A DNA stretch of 64,000 nt from Acaryochloris sp. CCMEE 5410 (GTDB taxonomy: Bacteria; Cyanobacteriota; Cyanobacteriia; Thermosynechococcales; Thermosynechococcaceae). The position numbers and the translations under genes were made by a program. Below are positions 9,216 through 18,343 of the stretch, piece after piece; position 1 is the first letter of the stretch; each line of letters starts with the position of its first letter. The notes under the pieces were generated by a model. The model did no database searches. It was not told the origin of the DNA and saw nothing but the letters and a program-made list of their open reading frames with translations. The DNA lies in assembly GCF_000238775.2 (NCBI RefSeq), contig NZ_AFEJ02000002.1:372001-436000 (forward strand), written 5' to 3'.

Positions 9216-12200
9216 ATGAAGATCATTCACGGAACCTGGATCCCTGACGAAGCCGCATTTATGCAAAAAGGGGCCTTCTATCTTTGGGTTGAAACCTCTA
9301 AACCTAAAAAGAAGCGCAAAACGGCCCGTTCTATTCATCCCTATCAGTTGGCCAGAGATGAATTAGAGGACTTCCTCAGCAATGAGTTAGGCGTAAAACC
9401 CGGTCGCCCCCTAGAACAACTGATTGATTCACGCCATTTTTTGCTTCCCAGCACCGATCAGGCCCCGCTCCCCTCTCTTGAACTATCCCGATACCTGGAG
9501 CAAGCCACTCCTGAGACTTTTGAGTGGCAGTATTGGCAAGTGGATTGCTTTGAGGTCAAAACCTGGGTAAAGACAGGCCAATATGAACAGCGACCCGTAA
9601 CCGACATTATCAAGCTACTGAATGAGCTACACTTTATTGCCCTGCATAATCTCGCGGATATGCAGCTCGGGGCAGATTTACTGTTTTGGTACCACTACAC
9701 CCAAACCCTCAAACCCGTCTTGCTGAAAGACCTATATATTCCAGCCTTGCGTTATCGAGAGGCATCATCCACCAAAGACTCTCGCAGCAAATCTAAATCT
9801 CGGACTAAATCTCCGTCTGTCGAAATCTATCCAGCCTGGGAAATTGTTAGTGAATCCTATGAAACTGAGCTAGATCGATTTGTGGATTATATGCCTTTAG
9901 CCTGTGTATCCGGGTTCTCAGACTGTCCTAAAACCCCCACTTTTTATGATCGCAAAACGCTACTACGGCATTTTTCAGAACATTTGCTGACTGAAATTAT
10001 TACCGCAACCTATTTACCCGCCAGCTTTACGAAGAAAATTGCCAGCACCTTGATTGAGGATTGTCTGCAATCGCAACCGGTCATGCATTATGGCCGTAAC
10101 ACCAATCAGGAGCTGTATGAGCAGTGGCGAGTGTGGCGCGATCGCATCCACCAGACCCAAACCTCAACGCCTTTTTATCTCTGCTTTCAGCTCCAGGATC
10201 CCCCCAAACCAGAAGAGGCTTGGCAACTACAGTTTCTCGTCGCACCTAAGCAGGATCCGTCCCTACAAATTTCCCTCTTGGATTATTGGCGGTTCAAACC
10301 TGAAAAGCAACAGGAATTACATAAGCAGTTAGGTGAGAGTTTCCAGCAGAATCTATTGCTGAGCTTAGGGTATGCCGCTCGAATTTATCCCCAGCTTTGG
10401 CAGGGATTAGAAACTGACCAACCCATTGGTATTCCCTTGGAAATTGGTGCCGCTCTAGACTTTTTACAGGAATCCGCCTGGGTCTTAGAGAATGCAGGCT
10501 ATAAGGTCATTATCCCGGCCTGGTGGACCCCCAAAGGACGGCAGCGGGCCAAAATCAAGCTACGGGCGAAAGGCAAGTCCTTCTCCAGCGCCAACGATAA
10601 ATCCAAAAGCTACTTCTCTCAAGATCGGCTGGTCCAATATAAGTACGACCTCGCTATTGGCGACCAAAAGGTATCTGAACAGGAATGGCTGGACCTGGTT
10701 CAGGCTAAATCTTCCCTGGTGCAGTTTCGAGGCCAGTGGATGCACCTCGACCAGGACAAAATGCAGCAGATGCTGGAGTTCTGGAAAACCCAGCAAGCCG
10801 AAAACCCCGATATGACCCTTCTAGAGTTTATGCGGATGACCGCAGAAGGGGGAGACGATGTTGAAGTTGATTTTAACCGCGACAAGACCCTGGCCCAGAT
10901 GCTCAAGCAGCTTCAAGATAAGAGTAGCTTGGATGCGATGGCCGAAGGCCGGTCGGAGACCATCGCAGATCCTAAAACCCTTAACGGCACCCTGCGAGAA
11001 TACCAAAAACGAGGTGTCTCCTGGCTAAACTATTTAGAGCAGCTCGGTCTAAACGGCTGCTTGGCCGATGATATGGGCTTAGGCAAAACTGTGCAGGTGA
11101 TTGCTCGCCTAGCTCAGGAACGGGAAGAAGCCGAAACCGTTCCCCCCACCCTGCTGATTGCCCCCACCTCAGTGGTGGGCAACTGGCGGCGAGAAATCCA
11201 GAAATTTGCCCCCCATCTACAAGCCATCGTTCACCACGGCAATGAACGGGCCAAAGCCGCCAAAGAGTTTAAAGCAATGGCAGACCAAAATGATGTGGTC
11301 ATCACTTCCTTTAGCCTCGCCCGCAGGGATAGCAAGCTATTGGATGCCGTTCCCTGGCATCGGATTGTTTTAGATGAAGCACAGAATATTAAAAATCCCA
11401 AAGCCGCCCAAACCAAAGCCATCCTCAAGCTCTCGGCTACCCACCGACTGGCCCTCACCGGGACTCCCGTGGAAAATCGATTGCTGGATTTATGGTCCAT
11501 TTTCAACTTCCTCAATCCAGGGTACTTAGGCAAGCAAAACCAATTTCGCAAGAACTTTGAACTACCGATCCATAAAGACAATAACCGCAGGCAATCCACC
11601 ACCCTCAAAAAGCTAGTGGAGCCCTTTATCCTGCGGCGGGTTAAAACGGACAAGTCCATTATCAAAGACCTACCCGATAAGGTGGAGCAAAAGCTCTATT
11701 GCAATCTCACCAAAGAGCAAGCCTCCCTTTACGAAGCCGTTGTCAAGGAGATTTCCAAAGACATTGACGAGGTAGACGGCATCCAGCGCAAGGGCATGAT
11801 TCTTTCCACCCTGCTAAAGCTCAAGCAAATTTGCAACCATCCCCGTCAGTTCCTCCAAGATGAAAGCGACTTCACCCCCGAGCGTTCCCATAAACTGAGC
11901 CGCCTCACGGAAATGATCACCGAAGTCATGGAAGAAGGGGAAAGTTTACTCGTATTTACCCAATTCACTGAACTCGGGGATGCCTTAGAAAAGTATCTCC
12001 GCCAAACCCACCACTACACCACCTACTACATTCATGGCGGCACCAACCGTAATAAGCGAGAACAGATGATTACTGAGTTTCAAGATCCTGAGACTGGACC
12101 ATCTGTGTTTATTTTGTCTCTCAAAGCAGGGGGCGTCGGCATCACCCTTACCAAGGCCAATCATGTCTTCCACTTTGATCGCTGGTGGAATCCGGCAGTG

Positions 12201-12428
12201 GAGGATCAAGCCACAGACCGTGCCTTTCGGATTGGCCAGAAAAAAAATGTATTTGTCCATAAGTTTGTCGCCATCGGCACCCTAGAAGAGCGGATCGACG
12301 AAATGATTGAGGACAAGAAAAAACTAGCAGGGGCAATCGTGGGTTCAGATGAGTCTTGGTTAACCGAACTCGATAATGAATCCTTTAAAAAACTTATCTC
12401 CCTTAACAAGAGCGCTATCTTGGAATAA
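9216..12428 (+). CDS. SNF2-family DEAD/DEAH-box helicase
   Basis: About 1070 residues from the ATG at 9216 (MKIIHGTWIPDE); an upstream in-frame start at 9168 adds an unconvincing leader. The first 600 residues form the long accessory region typical of bacterial SNF2 proteins. The motor follows: DDMGLGKT at 618-625, DEAQ at 720-723, LTGTP in motif III, and a C-terminal RecA lobe with SLKAGGVGITLT and DRAFRIGQ. Such proteins translocate on duplex DNA and remodel protein-DNA complexes. In many bacterial genomes they neighbour a SWIM zinc-finger protein, and one lies at 15304 here. No nuclease domain is visible. Confidence 0.9.
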   Translation: MKIIHGTWIPDEAAFMQKGAFYLWVETSKPKKKRKTARSIHPYQLARDELEDFLSNELGVKPGRPLEQLIDSRHFLLPSTDQAPLPSLELSRYLEQATPETFEWQYWQVDCFEVKTWVKTGQYEQRPVTDIIKLLNELHFIALHNLADMQLGADLLFWYHYTQTLKPVLLKDLYIPALRYREASSTKDSRSKSKSRTKSPSVEIYPAWEIVSESYETELDRFVDYMPLACVSGFSDCPKTPTFYDRKTLLRHFSEHLLTEIITATYLPASFTKKIASTLIEDCLQSQPVMHYGRNTNQELYEQWRVWRDRIHQTQTSTPFYLCFQLQDPPKPEEAWQLQFLVAPKQDPSLQISLLDYWRFKPEKQQELHKQLGESFQQNLLLSLGYAARIYPQLWQGLETDQPIGIPLEIGAALDFLQESAWVLENAGYKVIIPAWWTPKGRQRAKIKLRAKGKSFSSANDKSKSYFSQDRLVQYKYDLAIGDQKVSEQEWLDLVQAKSSLVQFRGQWMHLDQDKMQQMLEFWKTQQAENPDMTLLEFMRMTAEGGDDVEVDFNRDKTLAQMLKQLQDKSSLDAMAEGRSETIADPKTLNGTLREYQKRGVSWLNYLEQLGLNGCLADDMGLGKTVQVIARLAQEREEAETVPPTLLIAPTSVVGNWRREIQKFAPHLQAIVHHGNERAKAAKEFKAMADQNDVVITSFSLARRDSKLLDAVPWHRIVLDEAQNIKNPKAAQTKAILKLSATHRLALTGTPVENRLLDLWSIFNFLNPGYLGKQNQFRKNFELPIHKDNNRRQSTTLKKLVEPFILRRVKTDKSIIKDLPDKVEQKLYCNLTKEQASLYEAVVKEISKDIDEVDGIQRKGMILSTLLKLKQICNHPRQFLQDESDFTPERSHKLSRLTEMITEVMEEGESLLVFTQFTELGDALEKYLRQTHHYTTYYIHGGTNRNKREQMITEFQDPETGPSVFILSLKAGGVGITLTKANHVFHFDRWWNPAVEDQATDRAFRIGQKKNVFVHKFVAIGTLEERIDEMIEDKKKLAGAIVGSDESWLTELDNESFKKLISLNKSAILE

Positions 12429-12489
12429 TAAATATGGAAAGTCACAACTTATGTATTTCAACCTCATTTAGGTGTAAGTAGACCAGTTC

Positions 12490-12711
12490 ATGCCGCGAAA
12501 GATTCGGGAACTGAAGGCTCAACTTGTACGCACAGGATTCGTCTATTTACCTAAACGGGGTAAAGGTAGCCACGAACGGTGGAAGCATCCTCTTCTCAAT
12601 AAAACGTTGACCCTCTCAGGCAAAGATGGAGATGATGTCCCCCGCTACCTAGAAAAACAGCTAGCCAAATTACTGATTGAGTTGGAAGAAATACGAAAGG
12701 ACGAAGATTAA
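12490..12711 (+). CDS. hicA: HicA-family mRNA interferase toxin
   Basis: 73 residues with the HicA double-stranded-RNA-binding-like fold pattern: an N-terminal helix (RELKAQLVRTGFVYLP), then KGSHERWKHP, where the histidine of GSH is the catalytic residue in the family, then a basic strand and a C-terminal helix. The toxin cleaves mRNA and is neutralised by HicB. Its TAA overlaps the ATG of the next gene by one base (TAATG), the usual coupling of hicAB. It lies 61 bases after the SNF2 gene. Confidence 0.85.
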   Translation: MPRKIRELKAQLVRTGFVYLPKRGKGSHERWKHPLLNKTLTLSGKDGDDVPRYLEKQLAKLLIELEEIRKDED

Positions 12712-12929
12712 TGAGCCAATACAGCATGATTATTCAATGGTCTAAAGAAGATCAGCTTTATCTAGTCACAATCCCTGAATTCGCTGATCTCGTCGTCATG
12801 CCTTGCACTCATGGTGCGACTCGTGAAGAAGCAATTCGCAAGGGAGAAGAGGTGATTGATATGTATCTAGAGTCCTGGCAAATGGAGAATCAACATATCC
12901 CTGAACCGAGTACTCTGCAAATGGTTTAA
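12711..12929 (+). CDS. hicB: HicB-family antitoxin
   Basis: 72 residues with the HicB partial RNase H-like fold: an N-terminal strand MIIQWSKEDQLYLVTIPEF, then THGATREEAIRKGEEVI, typical of HicB-like antitoxins. It is a short form without the C-terminal DNA-binding domain of longer HicB proteins, so autoregulation would need another mechanism or a weak operator. It is translationally coupled to the toxin gene. Confidence 0.85.
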   Translation: MSQYSMIIQWSKEDQLYLVTIPEFADLVVMPCTHGATREEAIRKGEEVIDMYLESWQMENQHIPEPSTLQMV

Positions 12930-12959
12930 TCCCAATTATGATCACAGTAAACAGGCGAG

Positions 12960-12996
12960 AATTTCAACAGGTATCTGAATCTACAGGTTGAAAATT
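12960..12996 (+). terminator. Possible stem-loop after hicAB
   Basis: AATTTCAAC (12960-12968) faces GTTGAAAATT (12987-12996), giving a stem of about nine pairs with one bulge and an 18-base loop, 30 bases after the hicB stop. There is no T-run on the plus strand, so it is weak as an intrinsic terminator. Confidence 0.25.
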
Positions 12997-13176
12997 GGCG
13001 GCAATCTCAGAAAGATAGTTGATGCCTCATGTAGACGGAAGAACTTTGCAGATCTGGCTCCCACTTGAAAGTTGTTTGACCAAACTTACAGTCGCTAGGA
13101 CGCTACTTCAACATCCCTGTAATTCCGGCATAGCTTGTTTCGCGCTAAGGTGGCTATAAATCTTAACAAAATTAGC

Positions 13177-14643
13177 ATGACAACTATTGCATCAGAAAAA
13201 TTAGGTGAGCACGCTTCTTTAGTTAAAGACTGGGCCAAAGGCTATGACTCTCAGCTAAATGAATATAGTTACTGGATTGATGAGATAGAAGGCACCATTC
13301 CCCCGGAACTTCAAGGCACTTTATTTCGGAATGGAGCTGGGAGTTTAGAAGTCAACGGCCAAAAGATCGGTCATCCCTTCGATGGGGACGGCATGATCTG
13401 TGCCATTACCTTTGACCAAGGCCGTGCCCACTTTCAAAATCGCTACGTCCGCACAGAAGGCTATCTCAAAGAACAAGCCGCTGGGAAAATCCTGTACCGA
13501 GGGTTTGGCACCCAAAAAGCGGGTGGATGGCTAGCCAACATCTTTGACACTAATTTCAAAAATGCAGCCAATACCAGCGTCATTTACTGGGGAGATAAAT
13601 TATGGGCCATGTGGGAAGGTGGTCATCCCCATCAGCTCGTTCCTAAGACCCTAGAAACCATTGGCCCAGATACTCTAAATGACTTACTCTCAGCCGATCA
13701 GCCTTTTTCAGCTCACCCCAGAATCATTGATGGCCGTTTTATTAATTTTGGCGTCAAGGGGATTGCATCCCAAAGCTTAACCATCTTTGAACTCGATGAG
13801 CAGGGCAACCCATTAAAACAGTCCTCTCATCCTTTGTCAGGGTTTGCTTTTTTACACGACATGTTAGTAACGGCAAATTACTACATCTTTGTGCAGCATC
13901 CTTTTCAGGTCAAAGGATTACCTTTCCTGCTAGGATTCAAAACCATTGAACAATGTTTTGACTTCAATCCAGAGCAACCCACCAAAATCATCCTGATTTC
14001 TCGCCATGGGAATCATGATCTAGAGATATTAGAAACCGATTCATTCTTTGGATTTCACCATGGCAATGCTTGGGAAAAAGCAGGGAAACTCTACTTTGAA
14101 TCTGTTTGTAGTGATTTCTTCCCCCAGAAACAGCAAGACGAGTTAGATTTTGAGCAAATTGACTTTGAATCGTTCCCTACGGGAGAGTTATGGGAATTTG
14201 AGGTCAATTTATCTTCTAAAACCATTGTCTACCAAAAAGTAGTGGAAAGAGGCTGTGAATTCCCCTCTGTGCATCCCCAATGGGTCGGGAAAGAGCATCG
14301 TTATGTATATATGAGTGTCTGTGACAGTTCAGATAAAAATGGTCCCCTGCAAGCCATTCTGAAACTTGATAAAGAATCTGGCGAGCAGCAAATTTGGAGT
14401 GTGGCTCCCAGAGCATTTCCGGGTGAACCGATTTTTGTCCCTCGCCCCGACAGCACTCAAGAAGACGATGGCTGGATACTCTCATTGGTGTTTGATGCTG
14501 CCACCCATCGTTCTTATTTGGCCATTTTAGATGCCCAAGATTTGAACACCGTCATTGCAAAATTACACCTTCAGCATCATATTCCCCATGGATTCCACGG
14601 TAGTTGGACGTCTAAAGTTTTCCTTGACTCTTCTAAAAATTAA
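13177..14643 (+). CDS. Carotenoid cleavage oxygenase (RPE65/CCO family)
   Basis: 488 residues from the ATG at 13177; a TTG at 13135 would add 14 residues with no family resemblance. The family's four iron-ligand histidines can be placed: SAHPR, FLHDM, GFHHGNAWE and the C-terminal HGFHG. The overall fold is the seven-bladed propeller that cleaves carotenoids or apocarotenoids with O2 to make aldehydes such as retinal. Length and spacing match cyanobacterial apocarotenoid oxygenases. The substrate cannot be told from sequence. It is flanked by unrelated genes (hicAB, Uma2). Confidence 0.88.
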   Translation: MTTIASEKLGEHASLVKDWAKGYDSQLNEYSYWIDEIEGTIPPELQGTLFRNGAGSLEVNGQKIGHPFDGDGMICAITFDQGRAHFQNRYVRTEGYLKEQAAGKILYRGFGTQKAGGWLANIFDTNFKNAANTSVIYWGDKLWAMWEGGHPHQLVPKTLETIGPDTLNDLLSADQPFSAHPRIIDGRFINFGVKGIASQSLTIFELDEQGNPLKQSSHPLSGFAFLHDMLVTANYYIFVQHPFQVKGLPFLLGFKTIEQCFDFNPEQPTKIILISRHGNHDLEILETDSFFGFHHGNAWEKAGKLYFESVCSDFFPQKQQDELDFEQIDFESFPTGELWEFEVNLSSKTIVYQKVVERGCEFPSVHPQWVGKEHRYVYMSVCDSSDKNGPLQAILKLDKESGEQQIWSVAPRAFPGEPIFVPRPDSTQEDDGWILSLVFDAATHRSYLAILDAQDLNTVIAKLHLQHHIPHGFHGSWTSKVFLDSSKN

Positions 14644-14747
14644 CAACTGTACAGAAAAGAATAAGGCCCTAATCTAAGAATCAACAGAAGCAGACTACAT
14701 TAGAATTAGTCCCCAGCCCACCCTGATTGCCCAAGGCAAAACCGATC

Positions 14748-15311
14748 ATGACTCAGGCTGCCACACGAAAACTAACCCTAGATGAGTTTCTCACTCTTCC
14801 TGAGGGTGAAACGGCCTGTGAACTCATTGATGGAGAAGCAATTCCTAAAATATTTCCAACTCGTTTTCATTCCAAAACTTGTGGTGCTTTAATCATGCTG
14901 TTGCAACAGTGGGCACCAGGTCGAGGAGAAGTGGGTATTGAATGGGCGGTTGTCTTATCCCGAGATGGCAAACCTTGGGTCCCTGTTCCTGATTTGCTCT
15001 ATATCTCCCATGAGCGTCTTTCTAGCATGGGAGATGAAGATGGTCCCTGCCTTGTCCCCCCCGAATTGGTAATCGAGGTCATCTCACCGGATCAATCTTT
15101 TGGAGGGATGGCGGAAAAGGCAACAGACTATTTAAGTGCAGGCATATTAAGAGTCTGGATCGTAGATCCTAAGGCAAAAACTATTACGGTGTTTATACCT
15201 GAACAATTACCTATTACCTATCGAGAAAATCTTGTTCTGAGTGATGAATTATTCCCTGAGCTAGAACTAACGGCCCAGGACGTATTTAGAGGAGTAATCA
15301 CCCATGGCTAA
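14748..15311 (+). CDS. Uma2-family (DUF820) putative restriction-endonuclease-fold protein
   Basis: 187 residues from the ATG at 14748 (a TTG at 14727 is also in frame). The sequence has the cyanobacterial DUF820 pattern: an N-terminal TLDEFLTLPEG, ELIDGE, PDLLYI, then PPELVIEVISP and LRVWIVDP, which supply the D...ExV residues of a PD-(D/E)xK core. These proteins are abundant in cyanobacteria and their biological role is unsettled. The last 8 bases overlap the start of the SWIM gene, so the two are probably translated together. Confidence 0.82.
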   Translation: MTQAATRKLTLDEFLTLPEGETACELIDGEAIPKIFPTRFHSKTCGALIMLLQQWAPGRGEVGIEWAVVLSRDGKPWVPVPDLLYISHERLSSMGDEDGPCLVPPELVIEVISPDQSFGGMAEKATDYLSAGILRVWIVDPKAKTITVFIPEQLPITYRENLVLSDELFPELELTAQDVFRGVITHG

Positions 15312-16143
15312 CTTCAGTCGAACCTGGTGGGGACAACGGTTTCTTACCGCAATTGAGCAAATTACCGATTCGGGGCGATTAGGTCGGGGGCGATCCTATG
15401 CTCGGGGGAATAAAGTCAAAAGCTTCACCATTCAGGATGGATTTGTGGAAGCTCGGGTTCGTGGCTCGGTGAATCCTTATTTTGGGGTTTATAAAGAGCC
15501 TTTGTATGAAACCAGCATTGAGTTTGAGCCAATTAGTAAAGCCAATTGGGCAGCTGCGATCGCATTTATTGCATCCAAAGCCAGTCTAATCTCGCGGCTA
15601 ATGCTAAATGAAATGCCCGACAATATCGAAGATGCCTTTGCCAAACTGGATCTCAACCTGCTGCCCCGCAGCAATTCTAATTTCACGACTCAATGTTCTT
15701 GTCCCGACTGGAGCAATCCCTGCAAACATATTGCTGGTGTCTATTACCTATTAGCTGCAGAGCTGGATCAAGACCCATTTTTGCTGTTTGAATTGCGGGG
15801 TCTGTCTCGGGACAATTTACAAAAGGAACTTGCGAAATCTCCCCTCGGTCAGGCATTATCCGCTGAACTCACTGCCCAGCAAACAGAACTGGAACCAGAC
15901 ACCAGTTACTACACTCAGCCCCTGACTACACCCGCATCCGAGATCGAACAGCTCAAAGACTTTTGGCAAGGAGAAAAGCGGCTCCCGCAAACCATTAATG
16001 CCCCACCTTCGACCGGAGTCTCTGGGATTTTGGTTAAAACCCAAGGCGACTTCCCAGCCTTTTGGCCAAAGGAGCAATCCTTCTTAGCCGTTATGGAAGA
16101 ATTCTATGATCGAGTCAGAGATAAAAGTTCTGCAGTGCTTTAA
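15304..16143 (+). CDS. SWIM zinc-finger protein
   Basis: 279 residues. The SWIM motif CxCx(n)CxH is clear at about residues 132-142 (CSCPDWSNPCKH), a zinc-binding module associated with DNA or protein binding. The N-terminal TWWGQRFLTAIE and RLGRGRSYARGNKV are the standard opening of the bacterial proteins found beside SNF2 helicases. The SNF2 gene lies 2.9 kb upstream on the same strand, separated by hicAB, a carotenoid oxygenase and Uma2. The two probably work in one complex, which is inference from family context. It overlaps the Uma2 gene by 8 bases. Confidence 0.85.
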   Translation: MANFSRTWWGQRFLTAIEQITDSGRLGRGRSYARGNKVKSFTIQDGFVEARVRGSVNPYFGVYKEPLYETSIEFEPISKANWAAAIAFIASKASLISRLMLNEMPDNIEDAFAKLDLNLLPRSNSNFTTQCSCPDWSNPCKHIAGVYYLLAAELDQDPFLLFELRGLSRDNLQKELAKSPLGQALSAELTAQQTELEPDTSYYTQPLTTPASEIEQLKDFWQGEKRLPQTINAPPSTGVSGILVKTQGDFPAFWPKEQSFLAVMEEFYDRVRDKSSAVL

Positions 16144-16187
16144 TTCAAATGACTCAAGCGCAAACCATCGCAACGGATTCAACGGTC

Positions 16188-17147
16188 TTAGCCTTCATCA
16201 AAACGGCTTGGATCTTGCCAAACAGTTTGAAGATGATTGAGGTCTAAAATTCCTACCACATCTGTCCCGTTCATAACCTGTAATTGCGATTGACCCAACT
16301 TCAATAACATGGACAAGGCCTCTCGTAACGTGCTACGACTGGCAATTTTGGGAAGATGGGGAACGGAGGAAGCTGTGGATACCATCACTCGTTCTACAGG
16401 CAATACCGATAGCTGTTTTAGAATGTCCTCAGTCCCCACTAATGCTTCAACAAAAGCATTGGCGGGTTGGGTGAGAATTTGCCACGGTGTTCCATATTGG
16501 ACCAACTGTCCTTGATTAAGAATCAGAATCCGGTCTGCTAATTTCAAAGCCTCTTCAATGTCATGGGAGACAAATAGAATCGTTTTTTTGAATTGTTGCT
16601 GTAACTGCTGCAGCTCTTGTTGCAGGGATTTACGGGTAATGGCATCCAAAGCCCCAAAGGGCTCATCCATCAGTAACACTTTTGGTTTGGCCGCCAAAGC
16701 CCGCGCTAACCCCACCCGTTGTTGCTGTCCACCGGAAAGTTGGCTGGGGTAGCGTTTGCCAAACTCTAGGGGAAGTTGAACGAGTTCCAATAATTCTTCT
16801 ACCCGAGCTGCGATCTCAGTTTTTGACCATCCCAATAACTTAGGCACGACCGCAATATTTTGAGCAATGGTCATATGGGGAAATAAACCTGCCTGCTGGA
16901 TGACATATCCCATTTGGCGACGCAGAGTAGTCAGGGGAACCGTATGAATGCCTTTGCCATTGAAGAAGATCTGTCCTGAGGTTGGCTCATACAAACGGTT
17001 AACCAGCTTTAACAGGGTAGTTTTGCCACAACCCGATGGCCCCAAAATCACCACTAATTCCCCAGCCTCGACTTCAAAAGTGCAGCTTCGCAATGTTGGC
17101 TCTGGTGCACTTGGGAATTGCAAACTGACCTGTTCAAAGTGCAACAT
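16188..17147 (-). CDS. Osmoprotectant-type ABC transporter ATP-binding protein (OpuCA/ProV-like)
   Basis: 319 residues: Walker [10 protein letters not shown] near 36-44, Q-loop in [15 protein letters not shown], signature [15 protein letters not shown], Walker [13 protein letters not shown], and the switch histidine in [15 protein letters not shown]. The last 90 residues are a short remnant of the CBS region usual in glycine-betaine ATPases. It powers uptake of compatible solutes and is the probable partner of the permease at 8055-8684, although seven genes separate them. Divergent from the Cys-rich gene at 17244. Confidence 0.85.
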   Translation of the reverse strand: MLHFEQVSLQFPSAPEPTLRSCTFEVEAGELVVILGPSGCGKTTLLKLVNRLYEPTSGQIFFNGKGIHTVPLTTLRRQMGYVIQQAGLFPHMTIAQNIAVVPKLLGWSKTEIAARVEELLELVQLPLEFGKRYPSQLSGGQQQRVGLARALAAKPKVLLMDEPFGALDAITRKSLQQELQQLQQQFKKTILFVSHDIEEALKLADRILILNQGQLVQYGTPWQILTQPANAFVEALVGTEDILKQLSVLPVERVMVSTASSVPHLPKIASRSTLREALSMLLKLGQSQLQVMNGTDVVGILDLNHLQTVWQDPSRFDEG

Positions 17148-17243
17148 ATTATTAAAGATTTTTCAGGAGAGTTTTTGAGTCATATCCACTTTGGTCCAGA
17201 ATGATGACCAGTCTAACCTAGACCTCACTTTCGAGATAGTCCT

Positions 17244-17555
17244 ATGAATTTGAGTCGTTGGCTGCAGTTTATGGGCAATGAGCCTTCTAAACAATCACTG
17301 TCTAAACTAGAAGCAGATTATATAGGCTGGTGGCAAACTCTTAGAGATGATCCTGATCGTCCTGAAGAAATTTGCACTTGTCTTTGCCATACAGGAGGCA
17401 TCGTGCATTGCAAACCCTGCTGTATCAATTGTCCAACCTGTCATTTACCGATTCGAGAAGACTTTTTTGCAGATCATCCTTCTCGCTGTGGTCAATATTT
17501 AGGACCACAGAATAAGAACCATGACATTGACGAGGGCTATGACTATGAGCGGTAG
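17244..17555 (+). CDS. Cys/His-rich small protein of unknown function
   Basis: 103 residues. The middle holds a dense metal-ligand pattern: CTCLCH, then HCKPCCINCPTCH, then HPSRC, that is nine cysteines and several histidines in about 40 residues. It probably binds one or two zinc ions or an iron-sulfur cluster; the family is not recognised. The N-terminal helix carries a WW pair and the C-terminus is acidic. It lies 55 bases upstream of ccmK3 on the same strand, but a link to the carboxysome is only positional. Confidence 0.6.
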   Translation: MNLSRWLQFMGNEPSKQSLSKLEADYIGWWQTLRDDPDRPEEICTCLCHTGGIVHCKPCCINCPTCHLPIREDFFADHPSRCGQYLGPQNKNHDIDEGYDYER

Positions 17556-17610
17556 AACGATTGAGGTATAGTTTGTACTGCGGGTAAAGGGTTAGCACCG
17601 GAGAAAAACA

Positions 17611-17922
17611 ATGCCAGTTGCCGTTGGAATGATTGAAACCTATGGATATCCGGCTGTTTTAGCAGCAGCAGATGCCATGGTCAAAGCCGGTCGGGTGGCC
17701 CTAATGGGGTACACGAGCTGCGCCAGCGGTCGCTATGTTATCTCCATTCGTGGACCTGTGGCGGAAGTAAAGCGGGGCATGGAGGCAGGTATTGCCGCTG
17801 TTGAAGGGATGCCTGGTTCAGCTAAAGTTGAATCCCACTATATCGTGCCAAATCCCCCTGAGAATATTGAGGCGATTTTGCCGATTGATTACTCAGAACG
17901 TTCTGAACCTTTCCGAACGTGA
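17611..17922 (+). CDS. ccmK3: Carboxysome shell protein CcmK3-like (BMC domain)
   Basis: 103 residues, a single bacterial-microcompartment domain. The GGAG seven bases before the ATG supports the start. It resembles CcmK3 of beta-carboxysomes: the family ending SHYIVPNPPENIEAILPIDY and FRT, and a pore loop SCAS where CcmK4 has RAGS, so the basic pore residue is lost. CcmK3 is known not to form stable homohexamers and to enter mixed hexamers with CcmK4. It sits 41 bases before ccmK4, the usual satellite pair away from the main ccm operon. Confidence 0.9.
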   Translation: MPVAVGMIETYGYPAVLAAADAMVKAGRVALMGYTSCASGRYVISIRGPVAEVKRGMEAGIAAVEGMPGSAKVESHYIVPNPPENIEAILPIDYSERSEPFRT

Positions 17923-17963
17923 AGTAAGGGTTAGAACGAGCGCTAAGTTGTACATTATTATCT

Positions 17964-18305
17964 TTGAGGAAAGTCGGAATGCCACAGGCAGTTGGGTCAC
18001 TGGAAACGAAAGGATTCCCCCCCGTATTGGCGGCAGCAGATGCCATGGTCAAAGCAGGGCGAGTGACCTTAGTCGGTTATATTCGGGCGGGAAGTGCTCG
18101 GTTTACGATCAATATTCGCGGGGATGTATCTGAGGTCAAAATGGCTATGGATGCCGGTGTGGCAGCGGCAGAAAAAACACCAGGTGGTGTTTTGGAGACT
18201 TGGGTGATTATTCCTCGTCCCCATGAAAATGTGGAAGCAGTCATGGACATCGAATTCGGCGATGAGGTAGAAGAATTCCGCCGCGCAGTTGAAGGTCTAG
18301 CCTGA
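17964..18305 (+). CDS. ccmK4: Carboxysome shell protein CcmK4-like (BMC domain)
   Basis: 113 residues with one BMC domain. The GYIRAGSARFTINIRGDV stretch carries the standard pore motif (R-A-G-S), and the ending VIIPRPHENVEAV matches CcmK4. A GAGG lies nine bases before the ATG. It forms hexameric facets of the shell that control passage of bicarbonate and RuBisCO metabolites. It is downstream of ccmK3 in what looks like a two-gene operon. Confidence 0.91.
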   Translation: MRKVGMPQAVGSLETKGFPPVLAAADAMVKAGRVTLVGYIRAGSARFTINIRGDVSEVKMAMDAGVAAAEKTPGGVLETWVIIPRPHENVEAVMDIEFGDEVEEFRRAVEGLA

Positions 18306-18343
18306 TCCTGGGGAAGAGTCAGTTCTCCCAACTAGGAATTTTT
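18306..18343 (+). terminator. Possible terminator after ccmK4
   Basis: TCCT-GGGGAAGA (18306-18317) can pair with TTCTCCC...AGGA (18323-18337) and is followed by AATTTTT. The stem is imperfect. It overlaps the stop of the convergent DMT gene. Confidence 0.4.
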
